A DNA stretch of 64,000 bases from Girardinichthys multiradiatus (GCF_021462225.1 NC_061802.1:4855859-4919858); one strand, 5' to 3'. Positions 9,817-21,054 are shown, counted from the first letter of the stretch. Notes: generated from the sequence alone by a model not told the origin. Numbers and translations: made by a program.

Positions 9817-10265
9817 TGTCATGATCCATTGGTGTTTGGGTTTCTTTTGGTTTGTTTTCTAATTCTTTTTTTGGTTTTCTTTTTGTTATTTTATGCCGTT
9901 CCAGATCCAGTTAATTTCTGTGTTCATTATTGCTGTTTAGGTCCTGTCATTTTTAGTTCATTCCTTTGTGTTTAGCTTCTTTTTCTACATTGGATGTTCT
10001 GTTTGTGCATTTAGGTTATTCTCTTATGTTGGACTTCTAATTCCATTATGTTTTGATGTAGCTCCCTCTGTATTCACTGTTCATTAGTCTTCTTTCCTCT
10101 GTTCCCATTTATCACATCTCTTCTGTTCATAGGCTCCCTGGTTTTCATTGGTCATTGTTGGTTTCTGGTGTTGTTTCCTGTCTGATTCACTGTCCTGTTC
10201 TCCCAGTGACTGCCCAGTAAGTTTTTGTCATTTTTATTATTAAAGCCTATACTTCACCATGCTGC
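9817..10265 (+). repeat. Old LTR, same family as the solo LTR at 13.8 kb
   Basis: It starts TGTCATGATCCATTGGTGTT, matching the minus-strand start TGTCATGATG... of the LTR at 13795-14328. It shows the same T-rich, short-motif texture (GTTTCTGG, CCTGTCTGATTCACTG) and an ATTATTAAAG signal near the end. The 3' boundary and a target duplication are not visible. It is decayed and no internal element region adjoins it. Confidence 0.5.
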
Positions 10266-10334
10266 TCCCAAGCTCTGCAAACTGGTGCAAAGCATGACAC
10301 TGACTAATATTATTGGCTATGTTACTTGTCATCC

Positions 10335-10530
10335 ACTGGACCCTCCCATTACAGGATTGTGTTTCACTGTAAAGACTAATGAGTACTCCTGCCAGTGTCT
10401 ACACTGTGGAGATCCCCAGGGCTCAATCCTGGGTCCATTATTATTTTGATTTTCTATATTTTCTCTAGCAGATACTGTTCAAATTAGATCATTTATAGTT
10501 TTTTTGCTGATGACACTCAGTTGTAAATCT
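10335..10530 (+). pseudogene. LINE reverse transcriptase fragment (L2-like)
   Basis: The plus-strand frame reads ...CLHCGDPQGSILGPLLF followed by a stop. A little further on, the remnants of the catalytic box are in TTTGCTGATGACACTCAG (FADDTQ in a shifted frame). GxPQGSxLGPLLF followed by YADDTQ is the palm-domain signature of L2/CR1-like LINEs, and the same motifs occur in the longer copy at 19.2-19.3 kb. Only this ~200-bp piece of RT survives. Confidence 0.75.
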
Positions 10531-10689
10531 CTTATTAATGTCAGTGTTTGTAGCCCCACCTGAAATACACCTGGATTCCAGCCAGGCCAAAGGATTTGCC
10601 TAGTGTCATATCCTTGAATTAGTATCTCTGGGTCATCTCTTACACTTTTTACATGTATATTTCTGTTGAGTTTATTTAAGGCTGCTGCA

Positions 10690-11345
10690 AGGTTGAATGT
10701 TAATCAAAGAAACAGCCAAAAAATCTATACTTATGGATGAGCTGCAGAAATATTTGGGCGCTTTACAAATCTGACCTTTATTGAAGAATGGCAAGAAGCA
10801 ATTATTGAGCTTAACACCTGACATGACCTTGAAAAAAATAATCTTCATTGTAATGCATGGTGGAGGGTTTATCATGCTGTGGGGAAGCTTTTCATCGGCA
10901 GGGACAGGAAAGCTGATCAGAGAGGATGGGAAGATGAATAAAGACAAATACAAGACAATACCATAAGAAAACCTGTCAGAGAATGCCAAGGATTTCTCTG
11001 GGATAAAGTAGGACAATGGCCTTAAACATACTGCCAGAGCTACAAGTGGGTAGTTTAGATCAAAATATGTGACCAGACCAAAGTCCCAACCTGAATTCTA
11101 CTGAGAATCCGGAGCAAGATTTGAAAATTGCTATTCGATGACACTCTATCCTCTATGAGCTTGAGCTACATTGCAAAGAAGAATGGGCAAAAATATTTGC
11201 CATTAGACGTGCAAAGCAGGTACAGCCATAACCCAAAATTATGTTATGGTATGTACTACTTTCTGTTTGTCTTATCACAAAAAATCTCAATATAATTCAT
11301 CAATGTGATGTAATGTGACAAAATGAGAAAAAGTTTCAGGGAGTT
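10690..11345 (+). pseudogene. Tc1-like transposase relic
   Basis: The plus strand encodes fragments of the C-terminal half of a Tc1 transposase. HGGGFIMLWGSFSSAGTGKL is the conserved block before the second catalytic Asp. A shifted piece around GGACAATGGCCTTAAACATACTGCC resembles the codons of the QQDN.P.HTA motif. ATTCTACTGAGAATCCGGAGCA resembles the NP.EN.W region containing the catalytic Glu. Multiple frameshifts and stops are present. The N-terminal DNA-binding half and terminal repeats are not recognisable. Confidence 0.75.
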
Positions 11346-13789
11346 AGAATTATTTGCATGCTAACTTTGTATGTTAATATTAAATTAAGCCAATAATTTC
11401 AAACGAATTGAGAAAGACATGATTATTGAAGAACTCTTCCCTCTTAATTTTCAGTAAGATTTTTTTATTATAGCGATTTGCCCAAAAACAAACTCCCAAA
11501 TTGTTAAATAATAGGGTAATATGTAGTTTATTTTATTTTATTTATCTCTAATAATGATTAATAAAAGATTAAATCTCAGTGATCTAAATAAACAATTTCC
11601 TGAAAATTGAAAAATATTACTCTAGTATGAGTAACATTAAATATTTAAACGGACATTGAGCAATAAAATCTCTGAAAACACAAAACACTGAAGACAAGAG
11701 GAAATGGAGTTGAAACAGAGAAAGATAGAAATAACTGAGTTTCTTCTTCTTGTGGCAAGAAAAGAGTATTGTCTGCTGTTGTGTCAGACTGAGACTCTAT
11801 TGTGATTTGTGTCATCAGGCACTCAGTGACATCAACCTCAAACACAGCATGCACTTTTTCAGGACTCTTTTTCATTAACCACTCACAGAGAAGTGAGTAA
11901 AGACATACTCCCATAAGGTTATTTCCAGAGAATGGGAAGAGACAATTTCAAACAAATTATGAAAAGGGATATAATAGGATGAAATAAGATGTCACTCAGG
12001 GAGATTAAAATAAAAAAAATAAATAAACACAAGATGCACAGCCAGCCTGAGGCATGGGCAGACTAAGCCACTGCTGACAGCCCCAAAGTCAGAGGGTCCT
12101 TATAAGGACTCGAACTATTGCCCCAAATATAAAAACATAAATGATTATTCTAGTTCTTTCAAAAAAGAACACAATTTTATATTAGAGTGAGCAACTTTAA
12201 AACAATCTAAATATCTGTACAATTTTAAAATAAATGACTAAATTATTTGTAAGGTGCTTTTCACAGAGATCATCTCAAGCAATGGTTAAGATAAAACATT
12301 AAAATCACACAAAGAAAACCATGCATGAAAGGTTAAACATCTTCACAGCTTTATCCTTCACCTGTCTATGGTTTTCCTTGCTCTTTACTCTATTGTTTGT
12401 TTACAAGTGTTCTCTAACAAGGTAAAGGTAAAAGGAGTCAGATCTTTGGTAATTAATGGGATACAATGAGAATGATATTGATAAGATAAGATGTGAAAAG
12501 TCTATCTATGTAGTGCCAAGCTGTCAAATCAGAAATGCTCACCTTGGCTATTCAGCAGCCAGGACAGCCCATACTGGGAGTCTGGATAAAAAGGTTTTTT
12601 TTTAAAAGTAATTTGTATTAAATTCCAGTTGGTGAAAAGAAATGTATTATAATTTAAAGGCTGTTTGTCCATCAAAAGCATACATTTGAGGAGGAAAATG
12701 TTGTAATGGGCATAATACCTGATATAAGTGCCCTTATCAAGTGACAGAACACAGCAGGGAGGTGTTTATTATGCTGTCACATCCCTGCAGGGGTAGGTAA
12801 AAGAAATGCTTTTTGGCAAGAATATCTGCTTGCTTGTGCTTTATTTTGTGAAAATGTTAAGTGTGGCATAAAATTTGAAACATTTATTTAATGGGTTATA
12901 TGTTGTCTTAGCAACAAGTAATGATATCTCCACTTAAAAGGAAGCCAACCAGGGGAATGCTGTGTGCCTTGGCAGCACTCAGTGCTGAGTGCTCCAGGCC
13001 TCCGTATCAACACCAAACGTTATAAAGGGCTGCATTCCAAAAATCAACTGACACAGACTGTTTAGCTGAGGCATTATGCTACATTGACAGGGCTTCAGTG
13101 CACCTTATAAAACATAACAACCTGTCTACTTTTCAAACAGCCAAATCATACATGCAATGAAAGATGAAAGCTAATTTTGCACAATTTCCAGGTAATGCCA
13201 TCTGCTTGTGCAAAAAGCTTCTAAACGCTGACATGAAGTTACATATTACCATGACCCATGGTAATATGACCCATGTGTTACAGGATATCCTCTACTGCTG
13301 AAGGTTAAAATGTTAAAAAGCAACCCAACAACCTCTAACATATGACTGTTAGTATTCTGGATTATTTCTTTGTTGCCTTTAGATGAAATCCTAATCACCT
13401 TAAACAGGATCTCCTCTGCCATTGACCACTGAGCAGCTTTAGGTCTGTGCGTGGCTGTATGAGGACATGTGTGCTGCTCAATCATTTGGAGCATGAAGAA
13501 CAGAAAGAGTTTGCAGATTAAGGGAAACTCAGGGGATTAAGGTCATTTCCTGTGTTTAAGCTGTAAATTAGCCCTTCAGTACCACAGGGGAAAACCTACT
13601 AAGTGCCACAGTCGTGCTCAGCAAAACTTGCACAACTGCCTTCCAGTGAGCTTCAGATACAAGATGGTTAATATCAGCGGATATTTAATATTTTTCTATT
13701 CTGAAGAACAGTTTTCTTGGATGTTAGAAAAGCCCAAGGAGGGAGTTCAAATAAGTAAACAGCATCATGTTTATAGAAATTTATACATA
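11346..13789. other. Non-coding stretch, no recognisable feature
   Basis: Mostly AT-rich, unique-looking sequence. An 89-aa minus-strand frame at 11645-11914 (contains EKVHAVFEVDVTECLMTQ) is the least random-looking frame, but matches no family I know and lacks convincing splice sites. A patch near 12040-12115 (GAGGCATGGGCAGACTAAG) may be a small decayed repeat. Confidence 0.4.
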
Positions 13790-13794
13790 GTTTC

Positions 13795-14328
13795 TGTTAT
13801 GGTTTGACAGATACAGGACCCCAGAATGCAGACCAGAAGGCAGTATGACGGTAAGTGTAAAAGATTTAATGACAAAAAACAAAAACTCACTCACAGCAGG
13901 AGGCAGGAACAAAACAACGGACGGGCAGGCGAGACAGGCATGGCATGATCCGAAAATAAGACTTGAGCATCAAAACTTGACATGAGCATCAAAACTTGAC
14001 ATGAGCATGAAAGTGAAAAATGTTTCCGCGAAGACTAAACAGAACAGGTGTGTATAAATGGAGCATGGTACAGGTGGAGCAACAAAACTGATTAACATGG
14101 TGCAGGTGAACCAAATAAACTTAATTGACAGAACAAAACGTGACTGGAGCAAAACAGAGACTCTTGAACACAAACTAGAAAAACATGAAGCAAAAGCATA
14201 ACCAGATTCGAAAACCAAACTTGACAAAATATGAACAAGATGACAAAACAAAAGCATGAGTCAAAACCTCCACTGTGAAAAACATAAGAAACCCGAAACC
14301 AAACACCAAACAACCCTACATCATGACA
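13795..14328 (-). repeat. Solo LTR with 5-bp target duplication
   Basis: A 534-bp unit has TG...CA ends. Read on the minus strand it begins TGTCATGATG and ends ACCATAACA. It is flanked on both sides by GTTTC (13790-13794 and 14329-14333). No internal retroelement sequence adjoins it, which is the product expected from recombination between two LTRs. An internal 19-20-bp tandem repeat (gagcatcaaaacttgacat) lies around 13966-14005. The minus-strand orientation is inferred from its similarity to the LTR at 9.8 kb. Confidence 0.8.
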
Positions 14329-14333
14329 GTTTC

Positions 14334-14982
14334 AACATAAACCCCTTTAATCCACTAACAAGCATGATGTTGGAGAGGTCATAATTTGGACTTTTATGTA
14401 GCCACATGAGCTGTCTATCACTCAATGTGTTGACCACACACTCTTCTGACTATCAATGTAGCATATAGTCAAATTTAGGCTAGATAACGCCATGCAGTTC
14501 TTGATAAAGTGGATGTTCAGACCCAGATCTTTGCCTCACATGTTTGGACTTTTGCCCAATCTTGTCATTTCAGAATTAATACATTGAAAAAGCACCTATA
14601 ATATATCAGAGTCAGACAATGTTGCAATGTGGAAGCGTGAGTTTAAATCCTGTATGAAAATTTTGTCAGATTACCTTTTTAAACACTGGAGTTGTGGATA
14701 ATTTCATAGGCATGTGAAACCACATATTGCAATTTTTTCTCATTCATTGTAAATAGTGAGACGTTTATTCTAGAGCATATAAATGGATGCAAAAGTTAGT
14801 GAAGACATCCAAACACTGGATGAGTTCTAGATAATGCTATAGTTTTAGTGTTTGAAAACCAAAACATGTTTTAAACTCAGGCTGAATCAGAGCCACCTAG
14901 TGTGTGTGGGACAAATAGTGTCAAAGATCTACAAAACAAAGTCTAACTTGAAAATAGAAACACATTGCTAATTACAGATTAG
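14334..14982. other. Non-coding stretch, no recognisable feature
   Basis: AT-rich sequence between the solo LTR and the long tetranucleotide tract. No gene or element was recognised. Confidence 0.5.
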
Positions 14983-15286
<304 letters not shown>

Positions 15287-15287
15287 A

Positions 15288-16160
15288 TGTGCTGTATTCT
15301 TTATCAGTTAATCCTTTACAAGCACCACTTCTTAGTTCAGTTAACCCAGGTCAAAATTAATTAATTCATGTTCATAGTTCATAGTCTAAAATTATGCATG
15401 TTGGTCATAAGATAATTAATGCTTTTATCTTCAGGAACCAGAAGCAGTCTTTTCAGACTGTTTGTAATTATGGTCACTTTTTACTCTGTTATTACCATCC
15501 TGTCATGTCAGAGGATATTTAGCATTTCATTTTAATTTTTGTCCTTTATATTATGATAGTGGACAAATTTAAATAGGCCATCATGTTACTATCACTGAGA
15601 CACGGGTCAGCACTTTCAGATTTGGGCTACCTCTGGATATCATCGTGATATTGTCTGTTTTTTCTATGTGTGTCTTGAATCAGCTTTTTTTCCATAGAAT
15701 GTCCAGTTAAGACCAGATCTACTCTTGCCATCTGATCATGGCACACCTAGAGAGGCCTGGAATGCAATGCCCTCCTCTGATATGGAGGTTTTGCTTACCC
15801 AAAAGAAGATCCCTTTCTTCTCTCCAGGGTCAGATATCTGATGCTCAAGGACTGTTTTATCTCCTTGTCTCCTGTGTATTGTGAATTACATTTTCAGCCT
15901 ACGAATGAGCAATAAAAGGCTAGTAAATTCCTGTCTAGAGCAGAGCGACAGACCAGCTTTGATTGTATTCTATGTCCGTTCTCAATTCTTGCAAGAATTA
16001 ATTAAAGTGTCACTTTGATTGATTTTCACCAATCTCCTTTGTTATCTGAATTTATTGAGGTACATTTTTATTTTTCAATTTAAAATTGTTATTGGAGTCA
16101 ATGACGCTGTAACACTGAATACATTACAGATACCACTGCAGGTCAGACCAAGTGAAAAGT
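15288..16160. other. Mostly unclassified; possible LTR-like remnant
   Basis: The first ~110 bases match the flanks of the 7.6-8.4 kb locus (empty-site copy). Around 15640-16050 the texture is LTR-like: AATAAAAGGCTAG, then GCAGAGCGACAGACC, then a short U5-like stretch. I could not define ends or a target duplication, so no element is called. Confidence 0.35.
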
Positions 16161-16164
16161 CATG

Positions 16165-16800
16165 AATTAAGGCTGTATTTACACCAGAAAGTCCGTTGGT
16201 CCGCTTGTTTGGTCCGGACCAAAAGCAGACTGTATTTTGTTTCGTTTGGTGTGGTTCGATTTCACACTGTATTTTTTCCAGGTGAACTATAACTTGCAAA
16301 GAAAGCCAACCGAGTGACAATCATTGCTCCTATTGGACAGAAATGACAGAGCACAGACCGGGAAATGGAGAAAAACAAGTGGGGTAGTCCTGCAAGCATC
16401 ACCTCTGTTCTGCATAGTTGTGCAGTCATTACAGCTACAATATCATTGTGATTCAACACAGATTGTCCGACATTCTATTTATAATTTTAGAACCCTGTCG
16501 GAGAATGCATGCTGAAAGCCGAAGGAGACGCTGTGCTCCACATAGCACAGTTCAGGAAAGATTTCAGTTCATTGGCTTGTAGTCCAAAGTCCAAAGAGAC
16601 ATATGTTTTCTGTAGCTGGGTTGGATCGAGGCCAGTTCGTATTCACACCAGAAGTGAACCGCACCAGAGTTTGTTTGGAAATTTATAGAGACCACCTCAG
16701 AAACTGGGTTGGTCCGGTTGCTTGGTCTGGACCAGGGTTCCCTTGTGTGCATTCACACTTGCACAAAAGGTCCGGAACAAGGAGGGAAATGAAAACCATG
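16165..16800. repeat. MITE-like repeat rich in GGTCCGGACC blocks
   Basis: Both ends contain related blocks: TTTACACCAGAAAGTCCGTT and a perfect 16-bp palindrome, TTTGGTCCGGACCAAA, at 16208-16223 on the left; and ATTCACACCAGAAGTGAACC, GGTCCGGTTGCTTGGTCTGG and CATTCACACTTGCAC on the right. This wording is familiar from a short non-autonomous DNA repeat of fish. It has no coding capacity, and exact termini and target duplication could not be fixed. Confidence 0.45.
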
Positions 16801-17196
16801 TCACAAAAAAATCTTCATAAAATTATTGCAGCAGAAAAAGCACAAACAAATCACTTTTACTCACCATACATGCTGGTTGGAACAATACATCCATGTGTCC
16901 AAAAAGTGTAATTTCCAATTTCTGCTTCCACCTCTCTGCCTACTCAGACGCTTTTCTCCTAAGCTTGCTGCTTGCTTGCATTCTTTTACTCCTAACTTTT
17001 TATCTCTTAGCCAAATTTACAGAAATATAGGACTAAAACTACTTCTAACCAGCGACTCTCAAGGATTATTATTATTTTTATTTAATTTTATTCTAAAGGA
17101 TTTTTATGTTTTTATAATCGATCTCGAAAGAAGGACAAGTTGATGGCAGCTAATCAGCATAAAATGCCTCCCTTCACCACAGAGGACTTGTTTAAA

Positions 17197-18252
17197 GATT
17201 TACTATAGTGTAAAAAAGTATTTCTGGGCAAATTTGACTCTTTTGAATATTTGGGGGGCTGCACGGTGGCGCAGTTGGTAGCACTGTTGCCTTGCCGCAA
17301 GAAGGTCCTGGGTTCGATTCCTGGCCAGGGGTCTTTCTGCATGGAGTTTGCATGTTCTCCCTGTGCATGCGTGGGTTCTCACCGGGTACTCCGGCTTCCT
17401 CCCACAGTCCAAAGACATGCCTGCTAGGTTAATTGGTCTCTCTAAATTGCCCTTAGGTGTATGAATGAGTGTGTGTGTGGTTGTTTGTGTGTTGCCCTGC
17501 GATGGACTGGTGACCTGTCCAGGGTGTACCCCACCTCTCGCCCATAGACTGCTGGAGATAGGCACCAGCTCCCCCGCGACCCACTATGGAATAAGCGGTA
17601 GAAAATGACATGACATGAATATTTGGCTCTCCAGGTAAAGAGCCCAGTCCAAAACATGTTCTTGAGTATTTACAGGCCTCCTAAGTCCAAAACAAACTTT
17701 TTCAGTGATTTTAATGAGCTTTCATCTGTGATATGTGTTGATTATGACTGTTTAATTATTGTGGAAGACTTCAACATTCACATGAACAATCCTGAAGACA
17801 GAAGTCCAATAGATCTATGTGACACTCTTAGAAATTTTGGTTTGACTCAACATGTTAAACAGCAAATGCACAAACAAGGACATATTTTGGACTTGATCAT
17901 CACTAAGGGTCTAAACATTTCCAAGGTGTCTGTAACTGATGTTGCTCTATCTGACCACTTTTCTGTTATTTTTGAAAGCATCATCTGCAATGACTCAGTT
18001 TGCCAAAGAGACATGATAAGAAAACACATCTTTAAGGACGGTGCTGCTGAAACCTTTAACCAGATTTACTCTACCTCCACTTTGCCCTGCAACACTGTAG
18101 ATGAGCTGGTAGACTACTTTCATTCTAAAATCTCAGACATCATTGATTCAATTGCTCCAATTAAAGTGCAAGTCGTTTCTGGGAAGAAAATGTCTCCATG
18201 GAGAAGTGCTCCACCAGTCAGAAGTGAAAAAAAAGGAGTGTTCAAAAGCTGA
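17197..18252 (+). pseudogene. LINE endonuclease domain, split by a SINE
   Basis: This is the apurinic-like endonuclease that nicks the target for target-primed reverse transcription. Before the SINE the frame reads KVFLGKFDSFEYL. After it, ALQVKSPVQ continues in the same reading frame once one duplicated target copy is ignored. Downstream motifs are SIYRPPKSKTNFFSDFNEL, the D-F-N block (LIIVEDFNIHM, where relatives usually have GDFN), GHILDLIITKGLN and the catalytic SDH (ALSDHFSVIFE) near 17950. The frame ends at 18252 in lysine-rich sequence where the RT part shifts frame. It is 5'-incomplete. Confidence 0.85.
17255..17615 (+). repeat. Complete tRNA-derived SINE inserted in the LINE
   Basis: The head reads GGCTGCACGGTGGCGCAGTT (A-box region), with a canonical B box GGTTCGATTCC at about 17312-17322. 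The conserved body follows (TTTGCATGTTCTCCCTGTG, CTCCGGCTTCCTCCCACAG, TTGCCCTGCGATGGACTGG, CCCCCGCGACCCACTATGG), and the 3' tail is a (TGACA)n-like run. An 11-bp duplication, TGAATATTTGG, flanks it (17244-17254 and 17616-17626), which also defines the pre-insertion LINE sequence. Related truncated copies lie at 40.2, 57.0 and, more diverged, 32.8 kb. Confidence 0.92.
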
Positions 18253-19430
18253 ACGCAGGTGGAGAAAGACTGGATTCCAGGTTCATTATATGAACTATAA
18301 AGAGAGACAATACAGATATGACCTACAACTAAAAAATGCAAGGGAATCTTTCTTTTCTGAGATCATCAGTAAAAACATTAACATTGCTGGTGCATTATTT
18401 GCCACGGTTGACAGGTTAACAAACCCTCCTGTAACTGTAGCATCTGAACTCCACTCTACCGGGGCCTGCAATGAATTTGCTATCTTCTTCACTAAAAAAA
18501 CCCAAAAGATCAGAGGGGCAGTCAGCACATCCACATCAACTCCAGTACCAAAGTTGTCTCCAACTAGAACTGATTTTGACAAAATTTCCCAATTTCACCA
18601 AATAAACTACAAAATCTTAGAAGAAATCGTATACCAACTAAGCTCTTCTTCCTGCTGTCTCGATGTCTTACCCACAGCTTTCCTTAAGAAAGCTTTGCCT
18701 GTAATAACATCTGATTTAACTCAAATAATAAACATGTCCCTTTTGTCAAGTGTTTTCCCCCAGGCCCTGAAAACAGCAATTATCAAACCTCTATTGAAAA
18801 AGAGCAACTTGGACAAGCTGCTACTGCAGAACTACAGGCCTATTTCAAACCTCCACTTCATCAGTAAGATTATTGAAAAAGCTGTGTTTCAGCAGTTAAA
18901 CAACTTCCTAACAACGAGCAACCGCTTCGATGTCTTCCAGTCAGGCTTCCTGCTCACCACAGTAGAGAGACTGCTTTTGTCAAGGTGTTCAATGACATCC
19001 GTATAAATGCAGATTGTGGAAGAACCACAGTGCTGGTATTATTGGACCTTAGTGCAGCATTTGACACTGTTGATCACTCCATTTTATTAGAGCGGCTGGA
19101 AAACTGGGTCGGCTTTTCTGGTACAACACTCAACTGGTTTAAATCCTACTTGAAGGACAGGGACTTTTTTGTGTTAGTAGGTAAAAAATCACATGTGGCG
19201 TTCCCCAAGGGTCCATCTTAGGGCCCCTTCTATTCAATATCTACATGGTTCCCCTAACTCAAATTTTAATAAACAACAACGTACGCTATCATAACTATGC
19301 AGACGACACACAGCTATACGTTACGATGTCACCAGGTGACCATGAACCCATTTAAGCGCTCGGTAAATGCTTAGAAGAAATCAATGCATGGATGGGCCTA
19401 ATTTTTCTTCAGCTGAATCAAAACAAAACT
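18143..19430 (+). pseudogene. LINE reverse transcriptase domain, frameshifted
   Basis: The RT domain copies LINE RNA at the nicked target. The frame 18143-19006 carries the thumb-to-finger motifs (LKTAIIKPLLKKSNLDKLL, NYRPISNLHFISKIIEKAV, FDVFQSGF). A frame change near 18985 leads to the first catalytic Asp block (VLLDLSAAFDTVDHSILL). Another change near 19195 disrupts the GVPQGS turn, and after it GPLLFNIYM and the YADD box (NYADDTQLYV, about 19294-19325) can be read. The catalytic residues are visible, but at least three frame breaks separate them. Confidence 0.88.
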
Positions 19431-19531
19431 AAGTAATAATCTTTAGACCAAAGGAAGAGCGTTTAAAAGTTAGCACACTGCTTCAGTTAATACAGCTAGA
19501 AACCACCAATCAGGTTCGAAATCTGGGTGTA

Positions 19532-20134
19532 GTGATGGACTCAGACCTGAACCTTCAGAGGCACATAAAGACAGTAACTAGGTCGGCCTTCTATCACCTA
19601 AAGAACATCTCCAGGATTAAAGGACTAATGTCTCAGCAGGACCTTGAAAAACTAATTCATGCGTTCATCTTTAGTAGAATTGATTACTGCAACGGTGTCT
19701 TCACAGGTCTGCCTAAAAAGTCAATCAGACAGCTGCAGTTGATCCAGAACGCTGCTGCCTGCATCCTCACTAGAACTAAGAAAGTGGAGCACATCAGCCC
19801 TGTTCTAAAGTCCCTACACTGGCTCCCTGTAGCTCAGAGAATAGACTTTAAAATACTTCTGTTAGTCTATAAATCACTGAATGGCTTGGCACCAAAATAC
19901 ATTACAGACTTGTTGTCAGTGTTTCAACCACCCAGACCTCTCAGGTCTTCTGGCTCAAATCTACTTTGCATACCCAGAACCAGAACCAAACATGGAGAAG
20001 CAGCTTTTAGTTCTTATGCTCCACTAATCTGGAATAAACTCCCAGAAAACTGTAAAAGCGCCGAAACCCTAAATTGCTTAAAATCAAGATTAAAAACCTA
20101 TTTGTTTAGAGTGGCCTTTGACTGGGCCGTCTAA
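19532..20134 (+). pseudogene. LINE ORF2 C-terminal region
   Basis: This 200-residue uninterrupted segment is the conserved region downstream of RT in L2-like LINEs. It carries DSDLNLQRHIKTVTRSAFYH, then FIFSRIDYCNGVFTGLP, LQLIQNAAACILT, SPVLKSLHWLPVAQRIDFK, and a terminal RTRTKHGEAAFSSYAPLIWN with KLPENCKSAETL. These blocks are characteristic of the family, although their role is not firmly assigned. The frame ends naturally at a TAA just after FDWAV, so the 3' end of the ORF is preserved. Upstream, frame breaks disconnect it from the RT domain. Confidence 0.88.
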
Positions 20135-20351
20135 ACATTATTAGTTGTGTTTTCAGTCAAATTTTCTGTTCATTTTCTTGACCATCATTCTATTCTCTTT
20201 ATTTTATTTTATTTATTTATTTTTAAATTACCTCTGTTGTTTGATTTTCTGTATCATCGTAGTGTTTTTCCGTATGTACAGCACCTTGAGTGCCTTGTTG
20301 CTGAAAAACGCTATATAAATAAACTTGACTTGACTTAATCTTAATCGTTAC

Positions 20352-20894
20352 CTTAAAGTGGAACTAAACCTCATGTCAGACAAATTTTGAAAAATGCCAC
20401 TGAAAGTGGCAGTGCCAAGTGTAAGGATGAGCAGATGAGCAGAAGGGGTTGAGCGGTGATGTGGTCAGGAGGACAAGGGAAAGCACCATCTAGCTTAATT
20501 TGGTATACTGAAACATGGCTGTGTTGAGGGAGGCTGTGTGGAGCCCAGTTGGCCTGAGCTTTATCAGTTTGAGCCGCTGGCTCAAGAAGCAATGGAGGAA
20601 CATTTCCAACTCTTGACTCGCTACAGGGGCATCTGAGTGAGATGGTTTCATACCCAAACACAGGGGCTTGAAGTAGGCATGAACCAAGCTGTACTGTTTG
20701 AACCAATGGGAAAGGAAGGGCAGCACTAAGACAGTTTTATGACAAATATTGCAGAATTAAAAGAGTTTACATGAAATTTATTTAAAATTTATATTCAAAA
20801 AATAGCACAGTGACATAAAGATAGCACCCTTAAGGCCAAATTTATGTAGTTTATCTGCAGAAAAGGTAAATTTGGGGCTCACTTCCTCTTTAAG
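20352..20894. mobile_element. MITE candidate
   Basis: A 543-bp block starts CTTAAAGTGGAACTAAACC, and its right end reads, as complement, CTTAAAGAGGAAGTGAGCC. About 16 of 21 terminal bases match in inverted orientation. There is no coding signature, and the open frames inside are chance. No clear target duplication was found. It lies immediately 3' of the L2-like LINE tail. Confidence 0.45.
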
Positions 20895-21054
20895 AAGAAT
20901 TTACTGGTTTTGGCTTTAGATGCAGCTTTAACTAAACAGCTAGGGGTCTCAAAGCATTTCTAGTTCCAAACAGCCTCCTTGTTCCACGTTTTCCAACATA
21001 AGAACCTCTTGAGCCAAACTCAAGGCTCTACATGGACATAGTTTATCAGTTTAT

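Larger units (their letters stand above)
17197..20338 (+). mobile_element. L2-like LINE, 5'-truncated and frameshifted
   Basis: A non-LTR retrotransposon in plus orientation: endonuclease, reverse transcriptase, conserved C-terminal region, then a short 3' UTR ending in ...CGCTATATAAATAAACTTGA and a (CTTGA)n-like tail at about 20324-20336. The tail and domain order match L2-clade LINEs. The 5' end is truncated or unreadable before about 17197. A complete SINE (17255-17615) sits inside the endonuclease region with its own target duplication. Several frame breaks make this copy inactive. Confidence 0.88.

Noticed and set aside
9551..9862. Cysteine/valine- or His/Thr-rich frames over the microsatellite
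   Set aside because: They are translations of (AT)n and (GT)n repeats. Similar artefacts occur at 25.7, 50.8 and 59.5 kb.
11645..11914. 89-aa minus-strand frame resembling a possible host exon
   Set aside because: Residue composition is plausible, but there is no recognisable family, no strong splice acceptor and no neighbouring exon. It cannot be supported without a search.
17312..17322. Possible functional tRNA gene (B box GGTTCGATTCC)
   Set aside because: It lies in a SINE with the typical body and tail, and no cloverleaf or anticodon stem can be formed around it. The same applies to the B box at 35504-35514.
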